The translations under genes and the position numbers were made by a program. Below are positions 26,801-32,962 of a stretch of DNA of 64,000 nt, piece by piece. The DNA is from Hyphomicrobiales bacterium (GTDB lineage Bacteria; Pseudomonadota; Alphaproteobacteria; Rhizobiales; JAJFHR01), in assembly GCA_021775475.1 (NCBI GenBank), contig JAJFHS010000017.1, positions 95,303 to 159,302 on the forward strand, in the 5' to 3' direction. Each line of letters starts with the position of its first letter. Positions within the stretch are counted from its first letter, which is position 1. The notes below the pieces were generated by a model. The model saw only the letters and a program-made list of their open reading frames with translations. It was not told the origin of the DNA and ran no database searches.

Positions 26801-29170
26801 TTTGTTCTTAATGGTATCAATGGCGCTGATAACAGCGGAGTTTCGGTGGCAGCTGCCGGTGATGTCAATGGCGATGGCATAGGTGATTTGATCATTGGTG
26901 CAGATAAAGCTGATCCCAATAGCTCAACATCGGGCGAAAGCTACGTGGTGTTTGGCAAGAACACGAGCTTCACCGCCTCTCTCAACCTCTCCACGCTTAA
27001 TGGCACCAACGGCTTTACCATCAATGGCATCGATATCGGTGATGAAAGCGGTGGCTCGGTAGCCTCAGCCGGTGACTTCAATGGCGACGGTTTTGCTGAT
27101 ATAATCATCGGCGCTGAATATGGTGAATCTACTCTCTTCGACCAGGGCGAATCTTATATTATTTTTGGTCAGGCAGGCGGTTTTAGCGCTACCCTTGAAC
27201 TCTCCACTCTCAACGGTACCAACGGTTTTCGTATCGATGGGGTTGCCGTGAGTGATCGAAGCGGTATTTCAGTGTCGTCGGCTGGAGATGTGAATGGTGA
27301 TGGCTTTGATGATGTCATCATTGGCGCAATTTCCGCCGACCCCAATGGTGTTACCAGTGCCGGTGCAAGCTATGTGGTGTTTGGTGCAGCCACCGGGTTT
27401 GGAGCAAGTTTCGATCTTGCCAATCTCAATGGCACCAACGGCTTTGTTATCAATGGTATCGATACAAGCGATCAAAGCGGTATTTCGGTGTCGTCGGCAG
27501 GCGATGTCAATGGCGATGGCTTTGCCGACATACTTGTTGGTGCAGAACTGGGTGATCCAAATGCCCTCACCAATTCCGGCGAAACCTATGTGATATTTGG
27601 TGCAGCTTTCGGCAATGGCGTAATTCTCGGCACGGCGGCGGCTGAGACCCTCACCGGCACGGCCGGGGCTGACAATATTCGCGGGCTTGGTGGTATCGAT
27701 ACGCTCACCGGGCTTGGCGGTAATGACCGGCTCGAAGGCGGTGCCGATAATGATACACTCACCGGTGGTGCTGGCCTTGATACCTTTGTGTTCGGTAATG
27801 ACGGCAGCTTTGATACGGTGACGGATTTCTCTCTCACAGATGATACAGTTGATGTTGCCGGATTTTTTGCCCCCGGTGTTACAAATTCAAACGCATTTGA
27901 ATTTGTTCAGATTGTCAATACCGGCGTGGTGCTGGTAGATAGCGATGGCGCTGCCAACGGTATTGATTTTACCAACCCCGGTGTCGCAAGTCTCACCGGA
28001 TTGGCAGTCGGAAACGTCGTCAACGTAATCGTAGACGAAATTGGCACCGTTGCAACCGTCCCGGTCAGATCCAACTTCACCGGCAGCGCTGGAGGCGAGA
28101 CCATCAGCGGCTCGGCCGCAACCGATCTGATCCAGGGTCTGGCTGGTAACGATACCTTAAACGGTCTCGCTGGTGGTGATGTGTTGCTGGGCGGTGCCGG
28201 GATTGATACCCTCAATGGTGGTGACAATGATGATATCCTCGTTGGCGGTGCTGATGGTGATACTCTTGATGGCGGCAATGGAGGTGACCTCTTGCGTGGC
28301 AGCAGTGGCACCAACAGCTTAACCGGCGGTATTGGTAACGATAGTTTCTTCTTCGAAGATACCAACGGCGTATCGCGATTTGACACTGTCACTGATTTTA
28401 GCCTGACAGACGATGTGATCAATCTGTCTGATATTCTCGACGCCAGTTTCACTCTTGGCACTCAGGCTGAATTTATTGAGTTACGGGAACTCGGCGCCAG
28501 TGGCGTGGCATTGGTTCGCATCGATAGTGATGGCTCTGCCAATGGCGTGAATTTTGTCGACATTGCAGACCTGAATGGCATCGCTCAAGGTAACAGTGTT
28601 AATTTCCTGTTTAATAACAGCACCAGCGCAGGCTCTGTAACGGTCACAGCCTTTAATGAAATTACCGGAACAGCAGGTAACGATACTCTGCCGGGAACAG
28701 CCGGGGATGATTTGATCACCGGACTGGCGGGTATTGATACTCTGACAGGGTTGGGCGGTAACGATATTTTGGACGGTGGTGATGGCAACGACACTCTGGA
28801 CGGCGGCATTGGCAATGATACGCTGGAAGGCGGGCTTGGCACCAACACATTAACCGGCGGCACCGGCAGCGATAAATTTGTGCTCACTGATACTTTGGCT
28901 TTCGATACCATCACCGATTTTGCCCTTGCTGATGACCTGCTCGATGTGTCTGCTCTGCTCGACGCCAACTTTACTGTTGCCAATCAGGCAACCTACATCC
29001 AGGCGGTTGATGATGCCTCCGGCAACACGGATATCAACATTGATCCTGATGGTGTCGCTGGTGGCGTCAATTTCGTAAATGTTGCGTCTTTAACAGGCAT
29101 AACTGCCAGTGATACGATTAATTTCATCTTTGATGATGTCGGCAGTCAAAGCAGCGTTGTCTCGGTCTAG
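17882..29170 (+). CDS. Giant type I-secreted adhesin: FecR-like domain, polyproline rod, cadherin-like repeats, three 7x FG-GAP arrays, RTX repeats
   Basis: A 3762-residue protein starting at TTG (AAGGA box 7 nt upstream). Order: residues 1-110 unique N-terminus; about 115-290 FecR-like domain (GSKVFKGDVVQTGDDSSLG, then TPVATMGIRGTSP); 326-380 acidic five-residue repeats; 428-462 polyproline; 463-684 VCBS/cadherin-like; 685-1250 four repeats of about 140 residues (LDLDxNDS ... ITDVDDxNI ... YNNTS); 1251-1400 another Ig-like unit. Three FG-GAP arrays follow (1402-1906, 2078-2579, 2751-3246), each with exactly seven copies carrying a DxNxDGxxD calcium loop. RTX nonapeptides follow each array, and the last 500 residues hold three further RTX clusters with FDTVTDFSLTDD-type units. 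There is no Sec signal peptide, which fits C-terminal type I export. Probably a surface adhesin; its ligand is unknown. Confidence 0.9.
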   Translation: MAKIIDGGGAFGSVPPLTINAGGERVEIPDAALLFNADFSRSGNDLVLVGADGKTIIIIDYFATGEGADLVSPQGAVLSADVVAALAGPLAPGQYAQVGVPEGGVPIGQVESLSGTATATRVDGTVVELKIGSKVFKGDVVQTGDDSSLGVTFLDESVFSLSDNARMILNELVYDPGGSSNSMLINLVQGGFVFVAGQIAPTGDMKVQTPVATMGIRGTSPTTFIAADGTVSFSIIPDPGPDGKIGKYVLFDNTTGAIIGNVTDTGTKLVLTSAGGQVLELAKTTADFAQDQQSQAEVYSAFNTLQSRKDSGQPAVQPDSSQTDGAEGDPAEGDPAEGDPAEGDPAEGDPAEGDPAEGDPAEGDPAAGDPAAGDPATGDSADGNTGTEPTDGEAPASDGSSGDTTSTTSTDTAGSLDGDTSSSAEAAPPPPPPPPPPPPPPPPPSPPPPPPPPPPPPPPPPPVVNEAPVAGAVTLAAFEDGADVTQNFSATDTDGTVVSFDIVNQPVGGGVENNNDGTFTYTPSAALQPLAAGVVQQLVFTFTATDDDGAVSAAGNATITVTGVNDIPIANDDDVDAFENAILNGDVFAANGNGIDRDIDITDTFDVTLVEGGANVGSQIALGSGALLTLNADGTFAYDPNGQFNFLAPNQTDTDSFTYTIEDSQGAASTATVTVTVTGVNIPPVLDLDGDDSVTAGTGFAATFTEGGASVAIADIDTSITDVDSANIQSATVVVTNVQDGAAETLTVTNALGLSINGNGTSSISIVGAATLATYETVIESIQYNNGSQNPTVGNRTINVVVNDGGSNSNTAVSTITVVATNDAPVVDLDANDSAAVGRGFAATFSEGGGSVAISDVDTLITDVDDTNIESATITLTNASDGIAESLTVGNASGLTVVGNGTGTVTLTGSASLAVYQSVIESIEYNNTSLNPTAGNRLIDVIVNDGDANSDTATSTINVVPVNSAPVLDLDSTLGGTGFASTFTEGFGVVNIANGNVSITDVDDSNIESATITLVSPPDGGVETLTPQLTGFGLVITGGGSSTITITGSASLANYQTIIQGIQYNNTSQDPTAGNRTINVVVNDGDDNSNIAVSTINVIAVNDAPALDLDVNDSTTSGTDFVGAFVEDAGGVAIADTDTAITDVDDTNIASATITLTNRPDGDGVESLSVLDNLPAGISTTGYNASTGVLVLTGSASIADYQAAIEQVRYNNTSDTPNVANRIINVVVSDGTAGSNVATSTISITPANDAPVLSGLDNATFPENTVNAAAQIIDTDVVVSDVDTTDFAGGTLTVSGFVNGEDTIGVSGLGTIGVSGSDVSFGGTVFATFVGGSGASNLVVTFNNSGAATPAAIEALVENLTFANSSDTPTLTRTLNVAITDGQGGTTNANSIVTVNAQPEAVIELSALNGTDGFVINGINGFDYSGRSVSSAGDINGDGFDDFIIGAYGADPNSNAQAGASYVVFGQAGSFGLSFNLSTLNGTNGFVLNGIDANDYSGFSVSGAGDINGDGFSDVIVGAFQAGTYGVNAYAGESYVVFGQASGFGASINLSALNGTDGFVINGVDAGDRSGLSVSSAGDINGDGFDDFIIGAYAANPNSINGAGETYVVFGQAASFGASFDLSTLNGANGFILNGIDGDDQSGFSVSSAGDINNDGFDDLIIGAKLADPNGNLSGESYVVFGKASAFNTSLNLSTLALGSGTDGFVLNGVAIGDESGFSVSSAGDVNGDGFGDLIIGANRADPNYSNAGASYVVFGQAAGFGASFNLSTLALGNGTTGFVVNGINLEDFSGTSVSSAGDFNGDGFDDLIVGAPNVALGGYNYVGQSYVVFGKASGFAASLELSNLDSTNGFALNGVGYNDYTGFSVSSAGDVNGDGFDDLIVGARYGYGVGDGKSYIIFGSAFGAGNTPVNFTGSGVAEIIIGGLGNDTLVGLGGADVIRGGAGDDIIAISDATFVSLDGGTGIDTLRIDGAGFVGAAFDNGTISNFEVLDLTGSGDNLIELTRLDIFNESPERSGGIARLTVLGNAGDTVSFAELGWSLSGQVTVGTDTFNRIVNGNAEVLVQDTVATLIPGAQTAIIELSSLNGGNGFVLNGITAGDESGDFVSSAGDINGDGFDDFIIGAPLGDPNANDASGETYVVFGQAGGFGASFDLSTLNGANGFVINGISATDESGTSVSSAGDINGDGIDDLIIGAPFGDPNANGDAGETYVVFGQTTGFGASLNLSTLNGTNGFVINGVDANDFSGTSASSAGDVNGDGFDDIIIGAYGAAQGANATAGESYVVFGQASSFGASFNLSSLTGANGFIITGIATGDSSGYSVSSAGDINGDGFADVIIGANRADSANADAGDSYVIFGQETGFTVTLDLSTLNGTNGFVLNGIDAGDRSGVSVSSAGDFNGDGFDDLIIGASDADPGANSNAGESYIVFGKATAFSASFDLSTLSGTDGFVINGIDTGDRSGYSVSSAGDVNGDGFDDLLIDAYAADTNGFTSGETYVVFGQAASFGASFNLTSLNGTNGFVINGIDGNDQSATSVSSAGDINGDGFDDLIVGAPYGDPNSIADAGESYIIFGAAFGSSSTPVNTTGTAGADVIIGGLGDDTLVGAGGADVIRGGAGDDVIAISDDFFARIDGGTGIDTLRLDGAGFSPTSAGGDGVITGIERIDITGSGDNTIALTKLDVFSATSERSGGIASITVVGNAGDAVSFEDLGWSIAGQVTIGANTFNRLVNGNAQVLVQDTVGTIIPGALSATIELGTLNGGNGFVINGVAANDQAGVSVSSAGDINNDGIDDLIIGARFADPGGRASAGETYVVFGQANAGDLSFNLSTLNGTNGFVLNGIDAGDRSGRSVSSAGDINDDGIDDLIIGAFLGDGGGGSSGESYVVFGKNGGFSASLDLSTLTGTNGFVINGVAAGDNSGISVSNAGDINGDNIDDLIIGANSAGSGAGASYVVFGTGAGFAASINLSGLTGANGFVLNGINGADNSGVSVAAAGDVNGDGIGDLIIGADKADPNSSTSGESYVVFGKNTSFTASLNLSTLNGTNGFTINGIDIGDESGGSVASAGDFNGDGFADIIIGAEYGESTLFDQGESYIIFGQAGGFSATLELSTLNGTNGFRIDGVAVSDRSGISVSSAGDVNGDGFDDVIIGAISADPNGVTSAGASYVVFGAATGFGASFDLANLNGTNGFVINGIDTSDQSGISVSSAGDVNGDGFADILVGAELGDPNALTNSGETYVIFGAAFGNGVILGTAAAETLTGTAGADNIRGLGGIDTLTGLGGNDRLEGGADNDTLTGGAGLDTFVFGNDGSFDTVTDFSLTDDTVDVAGFFAPGVTNSNAFEFVQIVNTGVVLVDSDGAANGIDFTNPGVASLTGLAVGNVVNVIVDEIGTVATVPVRSNFTGSAGGETISGSAATDLIQGLAGNDTLNGLAGGDVLLGGAGIDTLNGGDNDDILVGGADGDTLDGGNGGDLLRGSSGTNSLTGGIGNDSFFFEDTNGVSRFDTVTDFSLTDDVINLSDILDASFTLGTQAEFIELRELGASGVALVRIDSDGSANGVNFVDIADLNGIAQGNSVNFLFNNSTSAGSVTVTAFNEITGTAGNDTLPGTAGDDLITGLAGIDTLTGLGGNDILDGGDGNDTLDGGIGNDTLEGGLGTNTLTGGTGSDKFVLTDTLAFDTITDFALADDLLDVSALLDANFTVANQATYIQAVDDASGNTDINIDPDGVAGGVNFVNVASLTGITASDTINFIFDDVGSQSSVVSV
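18857..19021 (+). repeat. Tandem 15-bp repeats encoding acidic pentapeptides
   Basis: Eight AEGDP units (18857-18976) are followed by two AAGDP units and one ATGDS unit. At DNA level many units come in 30-bp pairs with alternating GGTGATCCGGCCGAA and GGCGACCCGGCAGAG, which suggests recent expansion by slippage. The stretch forms a flexible acidic linker between the FecR-like domain and the polyproline rod. Confidence 0.95.
19163..19267 (+). repeat. Polyproline tract (17 Pro, Ser, 17 Pro)
   Basis: Thirty-five codons of almost pure CCA/CCG/CCT encode 17 prolines, one serine and 17 prolines (residues 428-462). A polyproline II helix of this length would be a stiff rod of roughly 100 angstroms, long enough to act as a spacer through or out of the outer-membrane channel. 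The repeated trinucleotides also create long false open frames on the other strand. Confidence 0.95.
19934..21631 (+). repeat. Four ~140-residue cadherin-like repeats of the adhesin
   Basis: Four diverged tandem units start with LDLD (residues about 685, 823, 964 and 1106). Each carries an acidic DxxITDVDDxNIxSATI segment and closes with YNNTSxxPTAGNRxINVVVNDG. The acidic motifs at repeat junctions are expected to bind calcium and stiffen the stalk. DNA identity between units is only moderate, so this is an old duplication. Confidence 0.85.
22085..23600 (+). repeat. FG-GAP array 1 (seven repeats, predicted beta-propeller)
   Basis: Seven units of about 65-75 residues (residues 1402-1906) each read FxLNGxxxxDxSGxSVSSAGDINGDGFDDxIIGA followed by SYVVFGQ. 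The DINGDGFDD segment is a calcium-binding loop of the kind found in integrin alpha chains. Seven is the number of blades in the integrin propeller. The array closes with SYIIFGSAFG and passes into an RTX-like spacer. Confidence 0.88.
24113..25620 (+). repeat. FG-GAP array 2 (seven repeats, predicted beta-propeller)
   Basis: Seven FG-GAP units (residues 2078-2579) with the same layout as array 1, closing with SYIIFGAAFG. It is separated from array 1 by about 170 residues containing GGLGNDTLVGLGGADVIRGG-type RTX repeats and an ITVVGNAGD-like beta module. Confidence 0.88.
26132..27619 (+). repeat. FG-GAP array 3 (seven repeats, predicted beta-propeller)
   Basis: Seven FG-GAP units (residues 2751-3246), closing with YVIFGAAFGNG. 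One unit has a changed loop (DINGDNIDD), the others keep DxNxDGxxD. The spacer before it (25621-26131) repeats the RTX plus beta-module spacer that follows array 1, so the propeller-plus-spacer block was duplicated as a unit. Confidence 0.88.
27620..29170 (+). repeat. C-terminal RTX calcium repeats and secretion region
   Basis: Three clusters of GGxGxDxLx nonapeptides (for example LDGGDGNDTLDGG and LTGLGGNDILDGG) are each followed by an FDTVTDFSLTDDxxDV module as in serralysin-type C-termini. This region should fold on calcium outside the cell and carries the uncleaved C-terminal type I secretion signal (final residues DVGSQSSVVSV). Confidence 0.85.
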
Positions 29171-29184
29171 ATGCGCTGCCAGTA

Positions 29185-31419
29185 ATGTTTCAGAGAATAA
29201 CAGCAAAATTAATAGACCTTGCCACGCGATCAGGATTTGCTCGCCTGGTTGGCTTCGCACTCCTGATATTTTTTGTCTTTTTTCGCATCTGGGATCCGGC
29301 ACCACTTGAATCATTCCGGCTCAAGGTATTTGATTATTATCAAACGCTTTACCCGCGCCCGCAAGGCCCCTTGCCGGTTACCATCATCGATATTGACGAA
29401 CGCAGCCTGCAGGCACTGGGGCAATGGCCGTGGCCGCGCACCCGGCTGGCGGAACTGGTGCGGCGCACCACCAGGCTCGGCGGTGTCGCCATCGGCTTTG
29501 ACGTATTGTTTGCCGAACCCGACAGACTGTCTCCGGCGTTGTTTGCAAAATCAGTGGGCACTCTCGACAGGGATACAAAAGAAAAACTGTTGAAACTGCC
29601 CAGCAATGACCAGGTGTTTGCAGCAGCCATCAAGCGCTCGCGCGTGATATTGGGCCAATCAGGCTATAATGAGAAACTTGCTTCTGCTGACGAGAAAAAT
29701 GCCGCCTACACGTCCTTTGCCACGCTTGGCAAAGACCCAAACCCTTATCTCATCAGTTTTCCCGGCCTGCGCCGCAATGTGTCCGAGCTGGAAAAGGCGG
29801 CTCTGGGACGTGGGCTAATCACCATTCTGCCGGAAAGCGATGGCATCATCAGGCGTATTCCGCTGGTGATGAAGGCACAAGGCAGGATTGTTCCCTCATT
29901 GACATCGGAGTTGCTGCGGGTGGCGACCGGGTCCAATGCCATTTTGATCAAGACCAATGATGCCGGCATTTCCAGCGTGGTGCTGGGCGGGGTTGAAATC
30001 CCGACAGATCAAAACGGTCAGTTGTGGTTGCACTTCAACACGCATAATCCCGACCGGTATGTTTCGGCAAAAGACATTCTTGATGGTTCCGTCGACCAGC
30101 GCAAACTGGCCGGCAAGCTGGTGTTGCTGGGAACGTCTGCCATCGGATTATTCGACATAAAAACAACCCCGGTTGATGCCGCCATCCCCGGAGTTGAGGT
30201 TCATGCCCAGATACTTGAATCAATCCTGTCCAAATCCTTTTTGACCCGGCCCAATTTTGCCATCGCAGCGGAAGTTACTGTAGCCATTCTGTTTGGGCTG
30301 ATCCTCATCATTCTGGTTCCCATGATGTCGGTTTTGAGTGTCTTTTTGCTCGGCGGCACAATAGCCGCTGCTCTTGTTGGCATGTCGTGGTATCTGTTTA
30401 TCCGGCAATCCATGCTGATCGATGTGGCTTATCCGCTGATTTCAAGTCTGGTGATATTTCTGATCCTGGTGTTTATCAACTATTTCCGCGAAGAACAGGA
30501 ACGCTCAAAGGTGCGCAGCGCTTTTGGCCAGTATCTTTCTCCTGACCTGGTTGAACAACTGGCGGAACACCCGGAAAAACTCGTTCTTGGCGGTGAAACC
30601 CGTGAATTGTCGATCCTGTTCAGTGACGTGCGTGGGTTCACGACAATTTCTGAAACCTATAAGTCTGACCCTCAAGGGCTTACCGCCTTGATAAACCGCC
30701 TGCTGACACCGCTTTCCAGTGCGGTGATGGATACCGGCGGCACCATTGATAAATATATGGGCGACAATATCATGGCGTTCTGGAATGCGCCGCTTGATAA
30801 TGATGCCCATGCCAAGGATGCCTGTATCTCAGCACTTTCCATGCTGGTCAGGCTTGAAAAACTCAATGTCGAGCGCAAAATCGAAGCGGAAGAAAATCAG
30901 ATACCGTTTTTGCCGCTGGAAGTTGGCATCGGCATTAACACGGGCGAATGCGTGGTTGGAAATATTGGCTCGGACATGCGCTTTGATTATTCCGTGCTGG
31001 GAGACAGCGTCAATCTGGCGGCGCGGTTGGAAGGCCAGACAAAATCTTACGGCGTTTCCATCATTATCGGATCAAAAACAGCAGCGCAGGTGGAAGAAAC
31101 ATTTGCAATCCTTGAACTTGATTCAATCCGGGTGAAGGGTAAAACAGAGCCCGAAGTCGTGTTCACGGTGCTGGGGCCCACCAGTGATCAACAGAACCAA
31201 ACCTATATCGATCTGAATATAGAAAACACAAAGATGCTTCTGCATTATAGAAATCAGGAGTGGGCAAAAGCTTCTGACAGCCTGAAAAATTGCCGCAAGA
31301 TTGCCGCAGGCCTTTCACTTGAAACATTTTTTGACATTTATAAAGATCGTATAGAAACCTTCGAAAAATCACCGCCGCCAACAAATTGGGATGGTGTCTG
31401 GACCATGACAACCAAATAG
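29185..31419 (+). CDS. CHASE2-domain adenylate cyclase (class III)
   Basis: A 744-residue membrane receptor cyclase. A first membrane helix (about residues 20-37) leads to a periplasmic CHASE2 sensor domain (about 45-345; VTIIDIDERSLQALGQWPWPR is its hallmark). Three further helices (about 352-430) precede a cytoplasmic class III cyclase domain. Metal-binding aspartates are in LFSDVRGFT and KYMGDNIMAFW; the lysine of DKYMGD and the aspartate of RFDYSVLGDS are the adenine-selecting pair; VNLAARLEG supplies the transition-state Asn and Arg. It should therefore make cAMP. The gene starts 14 nt after the adhesin stop and ends the five-gene locus, so sensing and adhesin export are probably linked. 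Its 3' end is only 4 nt from the convergent cytochrome gene. Confidence 0.92.
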   Translation: MFQRITAKLIDLATRSGFARLVGFALLIFFVFFRIWDPAPLESFRLKVFDYYQTLYPRPQGPLPVTIIDIDERSLQALGQWPWPRTRLAELVRRTTRLGGVAIGFDVLFAEPDRLSPALFAKSVGTLDRDTKEKLLKLPSNDQVFAAAIKRSRVILGQSGYNEKLASADEKNAAYTSFATLGKDPNPYLISFPGLRRNVSELEKAALGRGLITILPESDGIIRRIPLVMKAQGRIVPSLTSELLRVATGSNAILIKTNDAGISSVVLGGVEIPTDQNGQLWLHFNTHNPDRYVSAKDILDGSVDQRKLAGKLVLLGTSAIGLFDIKTTPVDAAIPGVEVHAQILESILSKSFLTRPNFAIAAEVTVAILFGLILIILVPMMSVLSVFLLGGTIAAALVGMSWYLFIRQSMLIDVAYPLISSLVIFLILVFINYFREEQERSKVRSAFGQYLSPDLVEQLAEHPEKLVLGGETRELSILFSDVRGFTTISETYKSDPQGLTALINRLLTPLSSAVMDTGGTIDKYMGDNIMAFWNAPLDNDAHAKDACISALSMLVRLEKLNVERKIEAEENQIPFLPLEVGIGINTGECVVGNIGSDMRFDYSVLGDSVNLAARLEGQTKSYGVSIIIGSKTAAQVEETFAILELDSIRVKGKTEPEVVFTVLGPTSDQQNQTYIDLNIENTKMLLHYRNQEWAKASDSLKNCRKIAAGLSLETFFDIYKDRIETFEKSPPPTNWDGVWTMTTK

Positions 31420-31423
31420 CGAT

Positions 31424-32353
31424 TTAACTTTTAATTTTCTTTTTGGGCTGCGTTGGCTTGGGCGGCAGTGATTTCAGGTAGGCGGCAATTGCCGCCAGGT
31501 CATCATTGCTCAGCTTCGACATGTTTTCCTGCACCGCTATCATTGATCCACCAAAGGTTTCATATTCCGGCAGAAATCCGGTTTTAAGAGCCGTGGAAAT
31601 CTCATCCTGTGTCCAGCTGCCAATGCCTTCCTTATGCGGAGTTATGTTAGGAATAGTGCCCTTACCACTTGGTTCAGGGGCACCGGCAAAAGCCAAATCG
31701 GTAACAGGGCCGCCTAAAATATTCCGCGTGGTATGACATTCACTGCAATGACCGGGGCCGTTTACCAGATATGCCCCCCGATTGACCTGATCTGTGACAT
31801 CGGGGTCTGGCGTGAATGGCTGGAAATTCATAAACAGTAATTTCCACAATCCCAGACCCCGGCGCCAACGAAAGGGCAGGGGCAGGTCATGTGGCAACGA
31901 GTTTTTTGGTGATGCCGGTAATGTGTCCATGAACGCTTTAATATCCACAACGTCGGATATCTTCATGCGCTGATAAGACATATAGGGAAAAGAAGGGTAG
32001 AGATGAGTGCCATCGGCGGAGACGCCGCGCATGACGGCATTGACGAACTGGATGTTGGTCCAGCCGCCAATGCCCTGTTTTTTATGGGTAGAAATGTTGG
32101 GAGCAAAAAACGTCCCAAAGGGCGATTTGAAACTCCTGCCCCCGGCAAGTTTGAGCTTGTCATCACCTTTGGCACCTGGCGCTGAATGACACGACGCGCA
32201 CCCCGAAGCGTAAAAATTATACCTGCCCTTTTTGCGATCACCTGCCTGCTCCGGCAACTCCTTTGGCCCGATAACCTGCGGGATCGTCAAAACCCAGAAG
32301 ACTAAAAGACCGATAATGCCAAGAAGCCCCACAGCAAACAGGGTTTTTCGCAT
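31424..32353 (-). CDS. Membrane-anchored diheme cytochrome c
   Basis: A 309-residue cytochrome with an N-terminal hydrophobic segment (residues about 5-25, FAVGLLGIIGLLVFWVLTIP) that anchors or exports it. It has two class I heme-binding motifs, CASCH (about residues 53-57) and CSECH (about 203-207), with likely methionine ligands in the following SFPYMSY and later segments. The layout matches diheme cytochromes that accept electrons from periplasmic dehydrogenases, such as the cytochrome subunit of alcohol/gluconate dehydrogenases. A dehydrogenase subunit is not adjacent. It lies 46 nt after the cytochrome c' gene in the same direction, so they probably form an operon. Start ATG has AAGGGA upstream. 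Confidence 0.88.
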   Translation of the reverse strand: MRKTLFAVGLLGIIGLLVFWVLTIPQVIGPKELPEQAGDRKKGRYNFYASGCASCHSAPGAKGDDKLKLAGGRSFKSPFGTFFAPNISTHKKQGIGGWTNIQFVNAVMRGVSADGTHLYPSFPYMSYQRMKISDVVDIKAFMDTLPASPKNSLPHDLPLPFRWRRGLGLWKLLFMNFQPFTPDPDVTDQVNRGAYLVNGPGHCSECHTTRNILGGPVTDLAFAGAPEPSGKGTIPNITPHKEGIGSWTQDEISTALKTGFLPEYETFGGSMIAVQENMSKLSNDDLAAIAAYLKSLPPKPTQPKKKIKS

Positions 32354-32399
32354 AAATATCCCTTACGAAATTTGGCAGACTACTGAAACCCCGGACAGG

Positions 32400-32894
32400 T
32401 CAGGATGCTTTGGCGCGGAAAGGTTTGTGGCAGGTACCACAGGATTTCCCCAGCGCACCAACGGCTGCGGCAAGTTCACTTTGACCATTGCCTGCGGCAT
32501 CAACAACACCGTCGATTGCACTGCGCCATTGTTTAAAAGCGTTCGCCACACCGGCACTGTCTTTCCAGATTGAGGCAAGTGCACGGGTCTTTCCCGGTCT
32601 GGCTTCATTTGAAGTGCCAGGTAAAAAGAGGTTTTCCACCGGGTATTGAGATATTGCCTTAAGGTTGGCAGCCCGGGCTTTGGCCACATCAGCGTCATAG
32701 GCCATTGCTCCTTTGGCCATGCCAAATAGTGGTCCTGCTTCCCAAACCACCAGTTTCATATAACCCTGGCGGGCTAAAATAGCTTTGCCTTCCTTGTCAG
32801 GCGCGCTTTGGGAAAGCGCCAGGGTTGGAGCAAGAAATATTGCCGAACCGATGGTGAGGGCGCTTAAGGTTTTAAAAAATTTTGACAGTGTCAT
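32400..32894 (-). CDS. Cytochrome c' (class II cytochrome c)
   Basis: A 164-residue periplasmic cytochrome. The signal peptide is about residues 1-28 (FFKTLSALTIGSAIFLAPTLALSQ). The mature part is a four-helix bundle with the class II heme site near the C-terminus, CGTCHKPFRAK, and the upstream helix MKLVVWEAGPLFGMAKG. I chose the ATG at 32894 rather than the one five codons upstream because a strong AGGAGG sits 6 nt before it. Class II cytochromes bind NO or CO and serve in nitrosative stress protection or electron transfer. The downstream diheme cytochrome is probably co-expressed. Confidence 0.88.
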   Translation of the reverse strand: MTLSKFFKTLSALTIGSAIFLAPTLALSQSAPDKEGKAILARQGYMKLVVWEAGPLFGMAKGAMAYDADVAKARAANLKAISQYPVENLFLPGTSNEARPGKTRALASIWKDSAGVANAFKQWRSAIDGVVDAAGNGQSELAAAVGALGKSCGTCHKPFRAKAS

Positions 32895-32962
32895 TATTTC
32901 CTCCTTCATTAAAATATCCAGTTTATTCTATCAATAATTGTAATTTTAGCAGTAAAAAAAGG

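Noticed and set aside
22085..27619. Regular DNA repeats in the adhesin as a possible CRISPR array
   Set aside because: The repeats are about 200 nt apart, diverged, in frame, and encode FG-GAP domains; no cas genes are present.
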